Assembly: GCA_920105625.2 (NCBI GenBank)
Contig: OV050030.1
Location: 160,341,863 to 160,405,862 of the forward strand
Reading direction: 5' to 3'
Source of the DNA: Clusia tigrina
Taxonomy: Eukaryota; Arthropoda; Insecta; Diptera; Clusiidae
Length of the DNA: 64,000 nucleotides
Made by a program: the position numbers and the translations under genes. The notes beneath the pieces were generated by a model that had not been told where the DNA came from, ran no database searches, and saw only the letters and a program-made list of their open reading frames with translations. The first letter of the stretch is position 1, and the number at the start of each line of letters is the position of its first letter. Below are positions 59,948-64,000 of this stretch, one piece after another.

Positions 59948-61155
59948 TACCCTTGAGTCCCAAATCAAACACTGATAAAACTTCAAATGGCCCTAACTTC
60001 TATTCGGTGCGTCCTATAGCTATCAAAGTTTGCTACATTCAAATGCTTGTAACTTTTTACTGGAGCGTAATAAAATCTGGAAATTTTGTGACAATAAAGT
60101 ACTCGTGCCTCTTGTCAATTTAACCTATCGCTCATAGCTATGCTACCCTTGAGTCCCAAATCAAACACTGATAAAACTTCAAATGGCCCTAACACCTATA
60201 CGGTGAGTCTTTTATCAATCACAGTCTGCAGCAATCAAATGACTGTAACTTTTTACTGGAGCGTCATAAAACCTTCACATTTTGTGACAATTAAGTACTT
60301 GAGCCTCTTACCAATTTAACTTATCGCTCATAGCGATGCTTCCCCTGAGTCCCAAAAGAAACACTGATATAACTTCAAATGACCCTAACTTTTCTACAGT
60401 GCGTCCTTTACCTATCAAAGTTTGCAATATTCACATGCTTCTAACTTTTTACTGGAGCGTCATAAAATCTGGAAATTTTGTGACAAGAAAGTACTCGAGC
60501 CTCTTGTCAATTTAAGCTATCGCTCATAGCTATGCTACCCTTGAGTCCCAAATCAACCACTGATAAAACTTCAAATGGCCCTAACTTCTATACGGTGCGT
60601 CCTATACCTATCAAATTTGCAACATAAAAATGCTTATAACTTTTTACTGGAGCGTAATAAAACCTTAAAACTTTGTGACAATAAAGTACTTGTGCCGCTT
60701 GTCAATTTAAACTATCGCTCATAGCTATGATACCCTTGAGTCCCAAATCAAACACTGATAAATCTTCAAATGGCCCTAAATTATATACTGTGCGTCCTAT
60801 ATCTATCAAAGTTTGCTACATTTAAATGCTTGTAACTTTTTACTGGAGCGTAATAAAATCTGGAAATTTTGTGACAATAAAGTACTCGTGCCTCTCGTCA
60901 ATTTAAGCTACCGCTCATAGCTATGCTACCCTTGAGTCCCAAATCAAACACTGATAAAACATTAAATGGCCCTAACTTCTATACGGTGAGTCTTATATCA
61001 ATTACAGTTTGCAACAGTCAAATGACTGTAACTTTTTACTGAAGCGTCATAAAACCTTGACATTTTGTGACAATTAAGTACTTGAACCTCTTACCAATTT
61101 AACTTATCGCTCATAGCGATGCTTCCCCTGAGTCCCAAAAGAAACACTGATAAAA
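59948..61155 (+). repeat. Right-side 13-monomer-spaced duplication, copy 2
   Basis: Partner of 57401-58608. It leaves register at 61156, where CTTCAAGTGG replaces ATTCAAATGG, entering a C/B-type unit with CTAGTTACTTTTTATTGG. Confidence 0.9.
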
Positions 61156-62315
61156 CTTCAAGTGGCCCTAACTTTTATACGGTGCGTCCTTTACCTATAA
61201 AAGTTTGCAACAATCAAATGCTAGTTACTTTTTATTGGAGCGTAATAAAATCTTGAAATTTTGTGACAATAAAGTACTCGTGCCTCTTGTCAATTTAAGC
61301 TATCGCTCATAGCTATGCTACCCTTGAGTCCCAAATCAAACACTGATAAAAGTTCAAATGGCCCTAACTTCTAAACGGTGCGTCCTATACCTATCAAATT
61401 TGCAACATACAAATGCTTATAACTTTTTACTGGAGCGTAATAAAACCTTGAAATTTTCTGACAATAAAGTACTCGAGTCTCTTGTCAATTTAAGCTATCG
61501 CTAATAGCTATGCTACCCTTGAGTCCCAAAAAAAACACTCATAAAACTTCAAATGGCCCAAAATTCTATACGGTGGTCCTATACCTATAAAAGTTTGCAA
61601 CATTCAAATGCTTTTAACTTACTACAGGAGCGTAATAGAACTTTGAAATTTTGTGACAATAAAGTACTCGAGCCTCTTGTCAATTTAAGCTATCGCTCAT
61701 AGCTATGGTACCCTTGAGTCCCAAAACAAACACTGACAAAACTTCAAATGGGCCTAACTTCTATACGGTGCGTCCTATACCTATCAAAGTGTGCAACAAT
61801 CAAATGCTTGTAACTTTTTACTGGAGTGTAATAAAATCTTGAAATTTTGTGACAATAAAGTACTCGAGCCTCTTGTCAATTTAAGCTATCGCTAATAGCT
61901 ATGCTACCTTTGAGTCCCACATCAAACACTGATAAAACTTCAAATGGCCCTAACTTCTATACGGTGTGTCTTATATCAATCACAGTTTGCAACAATCAAA
62001 TGCTTGTAACTTTTTTCTGGAGCGTCATAAAACCTTGACATTTTGTGACAATACAGTACTCGTGCCTCTTATAAAGTTAAGCTATCGCTCATAGCTATGC
62101 TACCCTTGAGTCCCAAATCAAATGCTGATAAATCTTCAAATGGCCCTAAATTCTATACTGTGCCTCCTATATCTATCAAAGTTTGCTACATTCAAATGCT
62201 TGTAACTTTTTACTGGAGCGTAATAAAATCTGGAAAATTTGTGACAATAAAGTACCCGTGCCTCTTGTCAAATTAAGCTATCGCTAATAGCTATGGTACC
62301 CTTGAGTCCCTAATC
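61156..62315 (+). repeat. I-J-A1-B1-K run resembling the left edge
   Basis: I, J, A1, B1 and K in the same order as 46-1022. The J unit shares CCCAAAAAAAACACTC with the J at 241, a combination I did not see in the central array. The two edges thus carry the same HOR segment, with more substitutions than central copies. Confidence 0.82.
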
Positions 62316-63553
62316 AAACACTGATAAAAATTCAAATGGCCCTAACTTCTATGCGGTGAGTCTTATATCAATCACAGCTTGGAACAAGCAAATGCTTGTA
62401 ACTTTTTACTGGAGCGTCATTAAACCTTGATATTTTGTGACAATAAAGTACTTGAGCCTCTTACCAATTTAACTTATCGCTCATAGCTGTGCTTCCCCTG
62501 AGTCCCAAAACAAACAGTGATAAAACTTCAAATGGCCCTAACTTTTATAGGGTGCGTCCTTTACCTATCAAAGTGTGCAATATTCACATGCTTCTAACTT
62601 TTTACTGGAGCGTCATAAAATCTTGAAATTTTGTGAACATAAAGTACACGAGCCTCCTGTCAATTTAAGCTAGCGCTCATAGCTATGCTACCCTTGAGTC
62701 CCAAAACAAACACTGATAAAACTTCAAATGGGCCTAACTTCTATACGGTGCGTCCTATACCTATCAAAGTTTGCAACAATCAAATGCCTGTAACTTTTTA
62801 CTGGAGTGTAATAAAATCTTGAAATTTTGTGACAATAAAGTACTCGAGCCGCTTGTCAATTTAAGCTATCGCTAATAGCTATGCTACCTTGAGTCCGAAA
62901 TCAAACACTAATAAAACTTCAAATGGCCCTAACTTCTATACGGTGAGTCTTATATCAATCACAGTTTGCAACAATCAAATGCTTGTAACTTTTTTCTGGA
63001 GCGTCATAAAACCTTGACATTTTGTGACAATACAGTACTCGTGCCTCTTATAAATTTAAGCTATCGCTCCTAGCTATGCTACCCTTGAGTCCCAAAAAAA
63101 AAACCACTGATAAAACTTCAAATGGCGCTAAATTCTTTACGGTGGTCCTATACCTATAAAAGTTTTCAGCATTCAAATGCTGTTAACTTTTTACAGGAGC
63201 GTAATAAAACCTTGAAATTTTGTGACAATTAAGTACTCGAGCCTCTTGTCAATTTAAGCTATCGCTCATAGCTATGGTACCCTTGAGTCCTAAAACAAAC
63301 ACTGACAAAACTTCAAATGGGCCTAACTTCTATACGGTGCGTCTTTTACCTATCAAAGTTTGCAATATTCACATGCTTGTAACTTTTTACTGGAGCGTCA
63401 TAAAATCTTTAAATTTTGTGACAATAAAGTACTCGAGCCTCTTGTCAATTTAAGCTATCGCTCATAGCTATGCTACTCTTGAGTTCCAAAACAAACACTG
63501 ATAAAACTTCAAAAAGCCCTAACTTCTATACGGTGCGTCCTATACCTATCAAA
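62316..63553 (+). repeat. Right-side 19-monomer-spaced duplication, copy 2
   Basis: Partner of 58595-59832: B2, C, A1, B1, J', A1/C chimera, D. Small differences include GTGAACATAAAG at about 62632 and TTTTCAGCATTC at 63163. It ends at 63553 in the D monomer that contains the scrambled segment. Confidence 0.88.
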
Positions 63554-63688
63554 GTTTGCAACAATCAAACTGTAACTGTTACTGCAACAATCAACTTGTA
63601 AGTTTTTGCTGGAGCGTAATAAAATCTTGAAATTTTGTGACAATAAAGTACTCGTGCCTCTTGTCAAATTAAGCTATAGCTCATAGCT
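63470..63688 (+). repeat. Scrambled D monomer with 23-bp insertion (219 bp)
   Basis: GCAACAATCAA occurs twice, at 63558 and 63584, with CTGTAACTGTTACT between, and is followed by TTGTAAGTTTTTGCTGG. The extra bases are pieces of the local sequence (TGTAACT, TTACT), as expected from template switching during replication or repair. The following monomer has AGGCTACCC in place of ATGCTACCC. Confidence 0.85.
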
Positions 63689-64000
63689 AGGCTACCCTTG
63701 AGTCCCAAAACACATACTGATAAAACTTCAAATGGCCCCAACTTCTATACGGTGCGACCTATACATATCAAAGTTTGCAACATTCAAATGCTTGTAATTT
63801 TTTACTGGAGCGTCATAAAACCTTGAAATTTTGTGACAATAAAGTACTCGAGCCTCTTGTCAATTCAAGCTATCGCTCATAGCTATGCTACTCTTGAGTT
63901 CCAAAACAAACACTGATAAAATTTCAAAAGGCCCTAACTTCTATACGGTGCGTCCTATACCTATCAAAGTTTGCAACAATCAAATGCTTGTAACTTTTTG
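63689..64000 (+). repeat. Last H monomer and a partial D-like monomer
   Basis: H-type unit (ACACATACTG, GGCCCC, TAATTTTTTACTGG) and then the start of a D-like unit (CTACTCTTGAGTTCC, CAAAAGGCCC). The window ends within this monomer, so the array continues to the right. Confidence 0.88.

Larger units (their letters stand above)
1..64000 (+). repeat. 196-bp satellite array filling the whole window
   Basis: The motif ATGCTACCC and close variants recur every 194-197 bases from position 46 to the window end, giving about 327 head-to-tail monomers. Spacings at the start are 46, 241, 435, 631, 827, 1023, 1219, 1415. All monomers I read have the same orientation, with no unique DNA, mobile element or inversion between them. 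Consensus composition is about 64 A, 60 T, 44 C and 28 G per monomer, so the plus strand is C-rich relative to G. The length is close to a nucleosome repeat. HOR organisation is typical of centromeric or pericentromeric satellites, but location and function are inference. I do not recognise the family. Confidence 0.99.

Noticed and set aside
1..64000. CENP-B box
   Set aside because: I found no match to the pattern TTCG followed by A and CGGG within any monomer family. The conserved GTGACAATAAAG box is a different sequence.
1..64000. CRISPR array
   Set aside because: There are regular repeats, but the whole 196-bp unit repeats, with no short repeat alternating with unique spacers and no cas-like genes.
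1..64000. Telomere repeats, rDNA or histone clusters, or an LTR/LINE element in the array
   Set aside because: No TTAGGG-type or TTAGG-type tracts, no long coding frames, no terminal repeats or target duplications, and no break in the satellite register large enough to hold an insertion.

Overview
The whole 64 kb window is one uninterrupted satellite DNA array. I see no gene, RNA gene, transposon or unique flanking DNA. About 327 copies of an AT-rich monomer of about 196 bp (consensus about 37% GC) run head to tail in one orientation from base 1 to base 64000, and both window ends fall inside the array. This points to a eukaryotic chromosome, most likely centromeric or pericentromeric heterochromatin. 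I do not recognise the satellite and cannot name the organism. For reference, monomers are numbered here from the ATG of the near-universal motif ATGCTACCC.

The monomers fall into about a dozen recognisable families, called here A1, A2, B1, B2, B3, C, D, E, F, H, I, J, K and L. They are separated mainly by the stretch at monomer positions 19-135. The families recur in fixed orders, so the array is built from higher-order repeats (HORs). The clearest is an 11-monomer unit (I-J-A1-B1-K-L-H-A2-B2-C-D') at 14784-16940 and 16941-19095.

Layout: 1-6555 is an older, more mutated mosaic with a 1369-bp internal duplication. 6556-14680 holds two nearly identical copies of a 4277-bp (22-monomer) unit. 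14784-19095 holds two 11-monomer units. About 15612-31090 is a 15.5-kb super-unit whose tandem copy is 31091-43725; the junction can be placed in a 10-bp interval, 31082-31091. Inside copy 1 a 13-monomer block is itself duplicated (25383-27929 and 27930-30477), while copy 2 has a single shorter version. 43092-56046 is a ladder of related units of 19, 15 and 21 monomers plus a partial one, all phased on the same B3 monomer. 56047-64000 is again a more mutated mosaic, with a 3-monomer duplication and two longer overlapping duplications. Monomer variants otherwise seen only in the first 1.5 kb reappear here.

Almost every difference between copies is a whole number of monomers and joins two monomers in register. 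That fits repeated unequal crossover or gene conversion. The exceptions are a handful of truncated or scrambled monomers, one of exactly half length (98 bp). Two further signals stand out. The two halves of the monomer share collinear motifs, suggesting an ancient duplication of a unit of about 98 bp. The monomer boundary carries a dyad that is redrawn in variant monomers yet usually stays self-complementary.
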